From Fragum whitleyi (Eukaryota > Mollusca > Bivalvia > Cardiida > Cardiidae): a stretch of 64,000 nucleotides of DNA. The position numbers and the translations under genes were made by a program. This document shows positions 54,570 to 64,000 of this stretch, one piece after another; position 1 is the first letter of the stretch, and each line of letters starts with the position of its first letter. The notes under the pieces were generated by a model. The model was not told where the DNA came from and ran no database searches. It saw nothing but the letters and a program-made list of their open reading frames with translations. Location of the stretch: NCBI GenBank assembly GCA_948146395.1, contig OX411547.1, positions 54,303,566 through 54,367,565 on the forward strand. Reading direction: 5' to 3'.

Positions 54570-54990
54570 AGAGTTAAAAACGTCGTGAAATTGACAGGGT
54601 GAATGATTATTGAATTGTTTAAGAATGAAACTGAATGAGTGTGTGGAGCGACTTTTGAGTGAATTTGATGGAAGGTAATCAGGATGAACAAAATTAGCAA
54701 TATTGATTACCTCCCTTTAATAAGATATGCATACAAGTTCATGAGATAGCTCCCTATTTCTTCAAGAACCTAAAAGACGCTTACAATTCTATTTAAAAAA
54801 GTGAAATCCCGATATTTTTCCTAGCTATTATTATTTTGAACGAAGTTGTTGTTATATGTTTTTCAGTGAGTTTGGAGCGTTTTTGAATGGTTTGAGTGAG
54901 TGTTTGGAATGAATGAATGGAGTGCTGAGTGATCGATTTAGAATGGTTATGATTGAGTTTATTGTCAATTTCACGATGTAATTAACTGTA
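54570..54990 (+). mobile_element. Family E MITE
   Basis: Start AGTTAAAAACGTCGTGAAAT is eroded; end TCACGATGTAATTAACTGTA is intact. The left arm of the central palindrome is damaged, but ATTAGCAATATTGATTACCT remains. Confidence 0.75.
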
Positions 54991-55059
54991 CCAGCTTTTC
55001 TGTTTGTATGTCTTTAAAGACCAATCAGACGCTATAAATTCATATCATATAATTAAATA

Positions 55060-55255
55060 GCACAATAATTCAATCGACGTGAAAGAAAAATTGATTGTCT
55101 TAAAAAACATTTTGAAGGTTTTATTTAAATTCATTTTGGATTGTTTTAGATTGATCGAAGTGAGTTGCAGAAATGCATTAAATTGAGCGCTGATTGAGCA
55201 ATTTTTAACGGTTCTGACCAGGATTAATGTCAATTTCATGATATTGTTTACTGTC
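55060..55255 (+). repeat. Family E 3'-half fragment
   Basis: GATCGAAGTGAGTTGCAG, TTGAGCGCTGATTGAGCAAT and GTCAATTTCATGATATTGTT correspond to the E 3' half. No 5' half is present. Confidence 0.6.
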
Positions 55256-55257
55256 AT

Positions 55258-56204
55258 TACATACTTGTAGCATAAGAATTGTGTACGTAGGTTAAGAAAA
55301 AAGTATCAGGCCGGTGCTAAAGTTTTTCCTCTGCCCCAGGTCTCTTCACTATTTCCCTGTACAGTTCCGGGTATGTACACCCCCTTTAAATTTATATGAG
55401 AGAAAATATTGTGAGAAAAGAAGAAATTGCTTTTTTACAAGCAGTTTCTTCCTTTTCCACAAAATTTTCTACCACACAGAAAGACTTCTTTTCAAATTCA
55501 ACCAACTTTTCCTTGTCAACTGCAACCTCCTCGAGTTTGGACCATTCCAAGATTTTGAAAAGCGGGAAAAGGTTTAAGCACATTAGCTGGAACTGCCACT
55601 AAAACTATGGTAACGAACAAGACATTGTTTTCTGTTACGTCGATTCACACATAAGTTGATACTATGGTAAATTTTGTTAAATCGTGAGATAAATTAATCA
55701 TAATGACATTTCGCAAAATGCTAACCTAAGCTTTGAGGAAATCATAAAGATTATACGACAAGATTCACCTAAGGGCACGTATAGCCCCACCGGCTGAAAG
55801 ATGTAGGCCTAACAAACCTTAATACCACATCTTTAAAAAGTTATAGAAAAGAAATCAGCAATGGGTTAAAAAATGGGTTGAATATAAACGTATTGATAAA
55901 ACAACATCTTTAATGTTTTTCCTATTTCACATGCGATTTACGAAATCTTGTGTTGATATAATATTGAATCCTCGGAAAAGCCTAAAAACGTTGAAAAGAA
56001 TGAGACGTCAGCTTCCATGCATGTTTCCTGACGCAAAATGGCGTAGTGGTCGTAAGCTTTAATAAATCAAGAAATAATTAATCAAGAATAAATTAATTAC
56101 TTTTCTTGCAAATTGTGAAATATGCATGCCCCATTTTCAATACAAACCATTACATATTTTCTTTAATGCTCAAAAATGAAGCCCTGCAATAGGATGACAA
56201 TATA
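55258..56204. other. Unassigned intergenic DNA with one hairpin
   Basis: The hairpin AGAAGAAATTGCTT / AAGCAGTTTCTTCC at 55418-55455 creates open frames on both strands that are not gene-like. CCCCACCGGCTGAAAG at 55787-55802 is a small relic of an A-type start. Confidence 0.4.
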
Positions 56205-56315
56205 GAACAAATTGTTTGTAAATTATACCCCGTTTTGCGCGCAAGTGCACGTGCAAAGCGGGATGTAATTTACAAACAGTTTTCGCCGTTTTGTGTACCT
56301 GAACGCAGGTCTTGT
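56205..56315. repeat. Family L hairpin repeat, best copy
   Basis: TGTAAATTATACCCCGTTTTGC pairs with GCAAAGCGGGATGTAATTTACA around the tip GCAAGTGCACGTGC, then TTCGCCGTTTTGTGTACCTG. The central CACGTG is a perfect palindrome. Confidence 0.65.
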
Positions 56316-56842
56316 TCGTGTGGAAATCAGTCAACCTGACAATTAATTTCTATGTTCCTTAAAAAAATAGATAAGGAATTGGCATTTTCGGAAAAAAGGG
56401 GGATATTCAACCCTGTTCGCCTTCGATGATGTTTTTTCGTTGGATAATAGAAGAACCGTGAACAACTCTTCAATCGGAAACAAAGTATTTACTTGAAGTG
56501 ATAAAAATGGCTGAGACAGTGCACTGAAAACCCTTTTGAAAACGGTTACAAAACTCAATTCAATTATCATCTAGTCATGTTTATAACATATTTCAACGTT
56601 CTGTACGATTAACATATCACGGAATTCCATGTTTCATAACACGTTTATAGCACGGATTCATATAGACATAAAATTTTTCCTGATTCATCAACTTCCCGGT
56701 GGCTTTTGGTCCGAAAGGTTCAATTATCGAATTCGAGCAGACTATGAGAACTTTTCTGAGCAAAAACTCCGTTGATTTTCACCATTTTGCTCCTGTCCGC
56801 CCTGGGTATAAATGGGTACCTGCTAGAGTTTTAAGTCTAAGT

Positions 56843-57150
56843 CAGCCCGATTAGCTAAGTTGGTAATGTACTGGACTTCAAAACCATTGAAATTCGACGG
56901 TGTGGGTTCAAACCTAGGTTGGCCCACTAACAAACTAATTGTCTTTCGGGTGAGATGTTAAACCGAGGCCCCGTTAGACGGTGATGTACACCGTGCACGT
57001 TAAAGCACCATGGCGGATCTCAGCAGTAGTTTCGTCATGTATCCTTGCACTACCCTCCGTAACATCTAACAGTCTTCTGGGGGCGTCGCTCATATGGGCA
57101 TGTGCTACGGTAGCGACGATAAATAAACGGAAACACACACACACACATTG
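56843..57150 (+). mobile_element. Full-length tRNA-derived SINE, type 3, with 11-bp target duplication
   Basis: Head CGATTAGCTAAGTTGGTAAT (A box) and GGTTCAAACC (B box) within the first 85 bp. The middle TTTCGGGTGAGATGTTAAAC, CGAGGCCCCGT and CACGTTAAAGCACC resembles a conserved SINE central domain found across invertebrates. The tail is (AC)n. TAAGTCTAAGT occurs at 56832-56842 and 57151-57161, a perfect target-site duplication. Confidence 0.9.
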
Positions 57151-57321
57151 TAAGTCTAAGTTTCGTGGCAGCCGAAGGCGCCGTGTGTAAACAGCCGACT
57201 TGAAATTCTCTGATCGGGGGTTAAAGTGTGTAATTTTGTACGCCAGAAAACTTGGATCTAAAACCAATCTTAAACTTTAAACTTTTTTTAAGCTTGCGAG
57301 GAAACAGTTACAAATTATAAA

Positions 57322-57755
57322 TACAGTTAACAACATCGCGAAATTGTCAAGATGACTGATTTTTGAATGATTTAGGAATAAAATTGAATGAGTGTGTGGA
57401 GCGAGTTTTGAGTGAATTTAATGGGAGGTAATCCTATATCGCAAATTTTGTTCAGGATGAACAAAATTAGCGATATTGATTACCCCCCTTTAATAAAATA
57501 TGCATACAGGTTCTGTAGATTGCTTCCTATTTCTTCAAGAACCTACGGGCCGCTAACAATTTGAATTATGTTGATGAAATCGCGATTATTCTCTTTCAAA
57601 ATTTATTTTGAATAATATAATGATCCTATATTTTTCAATGGGTTTGAGCGTTTTTGAATGGTTTGAGTGAGTGTTTGAAATGAATGATTGGAGCGCTGAG
57701 TGAGCGGTTTAGAATGATTGAGATGAATTTCAATTTCAAGATGTAACTAATTGTA
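57322..57755 (+). mobile_element. Family E MITE, full length
   Basis: TACAGTTAACAACATCGCGA to AGATGTAACTAATTGTA. The central palindrome is nearly perfect: GGAGGTAATCCTATATCGC / GCGATATTGATTACCCCCC around TTCAGGATGAA. Confidence 0.85.
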
Positions 57756-58762
57756 GCTTCAAGGAGCGTGATAGACTGGCCGCAATCGTTTTTGTTAGCA
57801 TTTTCAGAAAATCTTTTTTTTTTTTTTAAGTTTTATTACAAGCCTCTTTAATCCAAGTTCATATTAACAAGTGCTGAACAAAAACCTTCTTTTTAGAGAC
57901 AGGTGACTTAATTGTAACATTTGTAATGATTTAAAGTCCTTATGAAACCACTGTAAAGAAGAGTCTGGCGGCCAGACTAGGAGAGTGACGGATTATCGTC
58001 TCTCTCCCTGACGCTTTTTATAGATATGTTTTCTTCAATATTTTCTTGTAAAAATCGGTCGGTATTGTGAAACAAAGCATGGTGACGAGTTTCTGTCACA
58101 ATCAATACGTGCCAGTTATCCATTAAATCTACGACTTTTTAGTACGGTTTTATGTTGTGACTATTTATTCCCCTTCCCCCCCCCCCCTACACACACACAC
58201 AAAAAGGTAAACCGTTAGAAAAATATAAGTAGAATCAGAGAGAGTGACGGATTTACGCTATTTATAGATCTTTCCTTCAATATTTCATTTGTGACGGTAA
58301 GCTGTCATGGTGAGAGTAAGAATTGTGTTGAGCTCAAGTCACAATAAAGGGAGACGTTTAGCCATCGGATCTACGACCCGATTTGATGCTTCGCCGAAAA
58401 GTCGACGATTACAAACGGAAGTGAAAGGGTCGAAAAAGATGTCTATGGTGTGTACAACAACAGCCGAATCCCGACCGATGATCGGTGTACTCCGGCGATA
58501 AGTCGTTGATACAGTATTATATTTCATGCACAAATTTAAAAGACGTCGTCGACTATCTGACAGGTTTTAACTTCAAGATAAAACTCGCCGACGCTTTGCC
58601 GATCTCAAAAGAATCTAATATTGAATCGGCCGCTGCTCCGATTAGTCGACGACTCGTCGGCAACTAGTTTTCGAAATTATCAGCGATTCCGCAATAGACG
58701 ACGGTGACGCATCGTCGACGCGTCGGAACGATTAAATAAATGTGACATTAGCTTTAGATAAA
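57756..58762. repeat. CG-rich repetitive block with two diverged halves
   Basis: 57978-58140 and 58238-58378 share GAGAGTGACGGATT, TATAGAT, CTTCAATATTT and ATCTACGAC. 58380-58740 is rich in GTCGAC, CGTCG and TCGACGA words. Overlapping open frames on both strands look like products of this symmetry, not genes. A C-run followed by (AC)n lies at 58176-58200. Confidence 0.5.
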
Positions 58763-59025
58763 TGTGACCCGTCATGCGAAAAGGGGCCATCCAGGAATCC
58801 TGCAAACTGAATTATTGAAAAAGAGATTTGATCAAACATAGGTCAATCAGAAGTCGCATTACAAAAATTCTTTCACTGGAATGTAGATCGATTATTCTAG
58901 ATTCAGAAAAAAAGCACGGTACAAAACGCTTCCATCCTAGTCAGTCTGTGAAGTTCGCGCAGTCTGACTAGGGTCGACACTTTATGCACTACCCAGAAGG
59001 TGCCTTTTCGCGTGACAGGTCACAA
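58763..59025. mobile_element. Family I MITE, copy 4 (best preserved)
   Basis: GTGACCCGTCATGCGAAAAG and CCTTTTCGCGTGACAGGTCAC are inverted ends. The centre has CCTAGTCAGTCTGTGAAGTT / GCGCAGTCTGACTAGGG arms. Confidence 0.85.
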
Positions 59026-59803
59026 ATATAAATCAAAATTATACGTTCAACGGATATAATCTGTGTTTTGGCTCGTGTTTCTTTTAATAATATTTTACAA
59101 AAGTTGTATTTTTTGACAATGAATTTAACACATCAACACATCATGTCCTTTGAATATGCGAATGATCAAAGTTCAATTTAGTCTAAACAAGTCCTTTGAT
59201 CACGCAATGCAAACTGCTCATCTCAAATATTATCAGCTGCGCATTTTCATACAAATTCTATTTCACGTTTCATACCACAATGAATTACTGAAAAAGTATT
59301 TTCTTCATCTTTCAAATAAAACGGTATAATGTGGGAGGGGTGTCAGATTGCCGACATCTAATGTCTCATTAAAAGTAAGGTTTCCCTCTTAATCGTAATT
59401 GAAAATGAAATACAAGGCGACTTGGTCAGTCCATTATATGTGACCTTTATAAACTGAAACGGCACGTCTCAGATGTGTGTAAGGCACATCCCTATGCCAA
59501 GGATAAAAAAAAAAAAAACACACGAAACGTTGGAGAAATGTCACCCGCTTTGTGCGATAGATAATTGCAATCCAATAAAATCAATAATTTTGATGGGTTT
59601 AAATCGCATCACACGGAGAAATCAATTGCACTTCATTTCTGTATAAAATTTATAATGCAAAGGGTCTTTCGGGAAAACCCTCTACCTTCGACCTGCGAGT
59701 CCAGTGTTGTAGGAATTCGTATAACCCTCGTTTCCCTTCCACAATCGAACGTTTCTATATACTAGTAATTTATTTTAATTCAAGATGTTTTCGAAAGATT
59801 TTT
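59026..59803. other. Unassigned intergenic DNA
   Basis: AT-rich, with a poly(A) run at about 59507-59518. No exon, RNA or repeat recognised. Confidence 0.4.
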
Positions 59804-60460
59804 ATCTCGCCCGCGACGAAAGTCTTGGAAGAGCTATTGTCATACCCTTGGATGTCGGCGTCGGCGTCAGACAGTGACCTTGACCCTTTTTAAAACTTTA
59901 ACCAAAACCTTAAACCCAAAAAACTTTAACCAAAAAGCTTTTACTTTGCTTATATTTTCTGAATGCTTTACCAAGGGACATCATTACTTCGTATATGCAC
60001 TCACAAGGTGATATGCTTACACCAAAAACCAAGTGCCTTGACATTGTGACCTTGACCTTTTATGGACTTAGAAAAACTTTAACCAAATACTCTAACCAAA
60101 AAACTTTAACCTTGCTTATATTTTTTCAGTGATTTTATCTAGAGACATTGTTAATTGATATAAACAGTCACTAGGCGATAGGCTTTCACTGGTTACCAAG
60201 GTCCTTGACATTTTGACCTTGACCTTTTATGGACTTAGAAAAACTTTAACCAAAAAACTTTAACCTTGCTTATATTTTCTGATTATTTTACCGAGGGACA
60301 TCACTACTTTGATAATATACACACTCACTTGGTGATAGGATTTCGCAAAGACCAAGCTCCTTATAATTTTGACCTTGACCTATTTTGGACTTGAATAAAC
60401 TTTAACCCAAAACTTTAACATTGCTTATATTTTCTAAGTGCTTTTACCTAGGGACATCAT
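59804..60460 (+). mobile_element. Family D array element, 5' end and about four cores
   Basis: Starts ATCTCGCCCGCGACGAAAGT followed by GGAAGAGCTATTGTC, then a GTCGGCGTCGGCGTC tract. It has cores of about 150-170 bp carrying TTGACCTTGACC and ACTTTAACCAAAAAACTTTA. No 3' hairpin end was seen, so it is probably truncated near 60460. Confidence 0.7.
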
Positions 60461-61483
60461 ACTTTTATTTCTTTCTTATTTCTAAATCAGACTGATATAT
60501 ATTAGATCATGGACTTCAACAAAAGAAAATAATCTTGAACTTAGATCGTATAGTTGGTCAAGTGCTGTTTGTATATAAGCAGCAGTTTGGGCGACCTACG
60601 TTGTCCGCTGTCAATTCGTGTTTATTGCAAGCATGCAGCTATGATTCTGAGTCGACGTTTACAGCGAGTCCACGAAGACCATCACGTGACCCGTTGAACT
60701 GAGCTCGATCAAGCTGCTTTCGTTTTAAAAAGCAGAATTGCTTGGCAGAAATATGGATTTTTTTTTATTATAAGTACCTGTACAAATGTTGATCTTATCG
60801 TTTATTTGTGCACCATTTGTAACTTTATGCTGATAAACTTCGGTTGCGAGATAGTTAATACACGATCTTTAAATAAGATGGGGTAATCTATATACGCACA
60901 GAAAGTAGCCTTGAAACTGAATTGTTTATTCGGGTATTTCAATAGTTTCATAGATCTAAAGGATTACAATTATGCCATGTGCTAGGGCAATTGCACTTTA
61001 TATTCCTATAAAAGCAGTAAAAGATACACGCATACCTTTGCAAGACGGGGAAACATTTCTCAAACGCTTTGCGAACGTTTCATCCTGAGCTCCGGGCAGA
61101 TCTTCATTATTGAATAGATATGATTTGGGTTAACCTCATATATGAATTACTGTAAGGTTATGATTTTAAACGTGAGTAGCACTATTTGAATTGTATTCAA
61201 ATTAAATTTGAATTAAGACTTTAGTTAAATTGCATAAATAATACGTAGCCGTCTCTCTAATAAGTCGTTGGAGAGGTTCTTTCTATCGACTCACATGTAT
61301 AAGAGAGGGCTACACTATTGAAATAAAGATTATTAATCTCGCAACCCCTCCTTCGTCAGTACTTTGAGCCTCCGTTGAAGCCTTTGTCATTCCCTATCTC
61401 CTTGCTCCCGAAGCATGAAAACTTTAGTAAACTAAGACTCTAAAATATTATATTTATAGAAAACGTGAACATCGTATTACGTT
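60461..61483. other. Unassigned intergenic DNA
   Basis: Moderately mixed composition; no exon with both splice sites and a recognisable protein was found. Confidence 0.4.
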
Positions 61484-61645
61484 ATCGATTTCAGTCGCCG
61501 AATACTGACGAGAAAAATCGGGGCGTCTCGGAACTATCGATTCGAGTAGCCGAATACTGACGAGAAGAAGCGGGGCGTCTCGGAACTATCGATTCAAGTC
61601 GCCGAATACTAACGAGAAAAATCGGGGCGTCTCGAAACTATCGAC
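61484..61645 (+). repeat. 52-bp tandem repeat, three units
   Basis: Units start ATCGATT at 61484, 61536 and 61588 and contain GCCGAATACTGACGAGAA and CGGGGCGTCTCGGAACT. Richer in CG dinucleotides than the flanks. Confidence 0.9.
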
Positions 61646-61706
61646 TCTCAACAACATGGAATGTTTCAAGTTGGCAATGTTAAAATGAAAAAAACATTTC
61701 TTTTTT

Positions 61707-62105
61707 TTATTTGGAATAATTTAGGAATGAAATTGAATGAGTGTGTGGAGCGAGTTTTGAGTGAATTTAATGGGAGGTAATCCTATATCGCAAATTTTGT
61801 TCAGGATGAACAAAATTTGTGATATTGATTACCTCCCTTTTATAAAATATGCATACAAGTTCTATACATAACTTTCTATTGCTTCAAGAACCTATTAGAG
61901 GCTAACAATTTGAATAATGTCAGTAGAATCGCGATTTTTCCCTTTCAAAATTTATTTTGAATGACGTTGTTGACGTTATTTTTCAATGGATTTTAACGTT
62001 TATAGTGGTTTGCGTGAGTATTTGGAATGCATGAGTGGAGCACTGAGTGAGCGATTTAGAATGGTTTTGATAGAGGTGAATGTCAATTTCATGTGACTAA
62101 CTGTA
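61707..62105 (+). mobile_element. Family E MITE, 5' end lost
   Basis: Enters at GGAATAATTTAGGAATGAAA, so the terminal 25-30 bp are missing or replaced. The rest, with the GGAGGTAATCCTATATCGC / GATATTGATTACCTCCC palindrome and the end CATGTGACTAACTGTA, is present. Confidence 0.75.
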
Positions 62106-62654
62106 AGTTCAAATTACTAGAGGTGGCGAATAATTAAATTTGTCTTACAGGATTTAATAAATATATTTTAGATTCTCTCAACAGCCAAATAAGTTGAATA
62201 TCATCAATTATTATCACGTAACTTTATGATCACAATATTTGTGGGAAGTCATTGGGTTCGAGTCCTATTGCTTTTCAGACACACTGCATTCGCCAAAAAA
62301 TAATCAGTAGGGTCAGCTTAATCATATAAATGATAAATAGGCCCGTAACACAAACACTGTTTTTGTGAATTTTGTACTGAATAAATCCATAGGAGTCTAA
62401 ATTTAACCCCCGACCACAATATAGACTAATTATATATATTATTGGTCTATATGGTAGTAGGGGATAAGATTCGGACCCATGTGAATCAATCAGACAGGCG
62501 TACTTGTAAAATCCGAAACTACAAAAAATAACAAAAACATTGTTAACACCCTTCAATGTACCTTCCTCAGTGTCAATTTCTCTGAAAGCCCTGATATTTC
62601 CACCCTCGGAGCCAAGGGACATGTTTTACTATACATCTTACGATCATTTTTTTG
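62106..62654. other. Unassigned intergenic DNA
   Basis: No exon recognised. ATATTATTGGTCTATATGGT near 62435-62460 recurs at about 49666-49690, so part is a dispersed repeat. Confidence 0.4.
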
Positions 62655-62865
62655 CGAAAGTCAAAAATTAAAGTTGCTTCTACAGAAGTAACTAAAAATG
62701 GAATTCTGCCATACATTATGCCATTGGAATCGTCTTTATAAGACGATTCCAATGAGATATTGCAAGGCAAAATCCAACAATGAATTAAAACACCAGGTAC
62801 GATTTGTGATTTTGACTAACGATTATTTTTTTCGTAAGTAGTTTAGTAAAAAGGTCCCCGGACGT
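62655..62865 (-). repeat. Family K foldback element, copy 2
   Basis: CATTGGAATCGTCTTTATAA pairs with AGACGATTCCAATG (62721-62756). The flanks AAAGTTGCTTCTACAGAAGT and AACACCAGGTACGATTTGTG are reverse complements of blocks in 6393-6890. Confidence 0.7.
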
Positions 62866-63781
62866 AAAACATTTCGTAACTCTTTATTCATGCTCGATTC
62901 ATTACGATTAATGAAGTCGACCCTATTGGAAAAAGAGTCACACCATAGAACCGGTTGTATCACACTCTCATTGGTGTGAGGGTAAAACTGGATAATTAAG
63001 GATGGCTTTTTAAACCCCGTGCAAATTCTAGTCCATTTACAAAATATTGCTCGAATATATAATGTTTTCGTACGACAATACTCGTTTTATGATTCGTCTA
63101 GCAAAAAAAGGTCTCTTCCCTTGTTTAAGAAAAAATATTGTCATTGATATTCTATAACGGGTTGAGGTGACGCATGATGTAAAACCACACTATATGCTCA
63201 TTAAAAATCAATTATTGACTGTTGTCTTTAACGACGTAATACATGTACACGCAATTACTGTCTAAAAAGATGCGCTCACATAAAGTTCAGACAATCTTGA
63301 AACTTAGTCGCTTTCCACGCAAATGCATTCCAACCACAAGCAATTGTTTAATAATCCGATTTATTTGTCATATAAATTGTTATATGCGTATATATAGTAA
63401 GAAGCAAATGAAATTTTCTACATTCAAAAGTTTAAATCATATTCGTATATCATTTTTTTTTTTCAAATAGTGGCATCTATTCAGTGAAATGAAGACACGA
63501 AGACTATTTCATTTATTGATTTATTGATTTATTTATTATGATAGGTATAATCACAAAAAGGGAAAGGTCTCGGTAAAGACACACAATTTATGTATTTCAA
63601 TTTTTTTCTTTCAAATTTAAGTCATTTTTATCTTTTATTGTCTGCACGATTACTTGTCCGTTCTTTGTGGTTATGATGGGATCTTAGCTCCCAGGCTAGA
63701 ATCTTTAAAATCAAATAGAAAAAAAAGAGCGTTGAGGCATGGAATTTGGACAGCATATATATTTGTATGGGAGCTTGAATA
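62866..63781. other. Unassigned intergenic DNA
   Basis: AT-rich. A CACACTCTCATTGGTGTGAG stem lies near 62960-62985. No exon or RNA recognised. Confidence 0.4.
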
Positions 63782-64000
63782 GTAAGTTACATTGTGAGAT
63801 AGACATTCAGCTCAATCAAAACCATTTCTAAATCGCTTACTCAGCGATCTATCGATTCATTCCAATCACTCGTTGAAACCATTCATAAACAATCTAAAAT
63901 CACTAAAAATATAAGGTTAACAACTACATCAAAGATATGTATAGCTAGAAAAAATCGCGATTTCACTGACATATTTGAAATTATAAGCATCTAATTGGTA
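63782..64000 (-). mobile_element. Family E MITE, inverted, cut by window end
   Basis: GTTACATTGTGAGATAGACA is an inverted E end. GCTCAATCAAAACCATTTCT and TCGCTTACTCAGCGATCTAT match the reverse complement of the E 3' half. Continues past the window. Confidence 0.7.

Noticed and set aside
55314..55602. Overlapping open frames on both strands
   Set aside because: They are caused by the AGAAGAAATTGCTT hairpin, which also occurs at 27.1 and 35.9 kb.
58307..58533. Open frames on both strands over the same 200 bp
   Set aside because: Symmetric CG-rich palindromic words produce open frames on both strands. No protein family was recognised.
62275..62622. Minus-strand open frame of 115 codons
   Set aside because: No recognisable domain, AT-driven composition, and it spans a dispersed repeat block. 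No splice or start context supports it.
1..64000. CRISPR array, bacterial operon or prophage
   Set aside because: Tandem repeats here have no spacer pattern. Introns, SINEs and MITEs show eukaryotic nuclear DNA.

Overview
The window is AT-rich, repeat-dense invertebrate nuclear DNA. It contains one clearly recognisable protein gene, on the + strand with introns: the C-terminal two thirds of STT3B, the catalytic subunit of the oligosaccharyltransferase. The repeats have terminal hairpins, GTCC/GTCT microsatellites and arrays of cores of about 160-175 bp. Together with tRNA-derived SINEs and many small foldback elements, they look like a mollusc genome, most likely a bivalve. That assignment is inference from repeat style; no species-level marker was read.

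Layout. 1-5.8 kb is repeat-filled DNA, probably STT3B intron, because the exons for about the first 260 residues must lie upstream of the window. 5.8-30.6 kb holds eleven STT3B exons (join 5832..5931, 7028..7126, 8639..8785, 11390..11593, 12624..12838, 25002..25192, 26115..26286, 26868..27041, 28423..28536, 29171..29374, 30509..30589). They give 566 residues and a stop, every junction is GT-AG, and the reading frame is unbroken. 30.6 to about 37.9 kb is 3'UTR or intergenic DNA with small MITEs. 37.9-47.6 kb is a diverged direct duplication of about 4-4.7 kb. 47.6-64 kb is dense in MITEs and SINEs and holds one possible orphan first exon with a signal peptide (53192-53299).

The gene product joins the final transmembrane segments and the luminal catalytic domain of STT3B. 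The acceptor-recognition SVSE motif is in exon 4, WWDYG in exon 7 and the DK motif in exon 8. A Lys-rich tail is in exons 10 and 11.

The most unusual signals are not coding. (1) Two STT3B exon-intron junctions have been duplicated in tandem: the 3' edge of exon 6 is present three times, and the 5' edge of exon 9 four times. The most distal exon 9 copy is split by a SINE with a perfect 13-bp target duplication. (2) At least four sequence-unrelated element families share one architecture and a core length near 160-175 bp. (3) One paralogous duplication carries an element insertion that the other copy lacks. (4) Small MITEs sit within 9-70 bp of several STT3B splice sites, and one nearly abuts the exon 6 acceptor. 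I found no transposase or reverse transcriptase reading frame, so all the mobile elements here appear non-autonomous.
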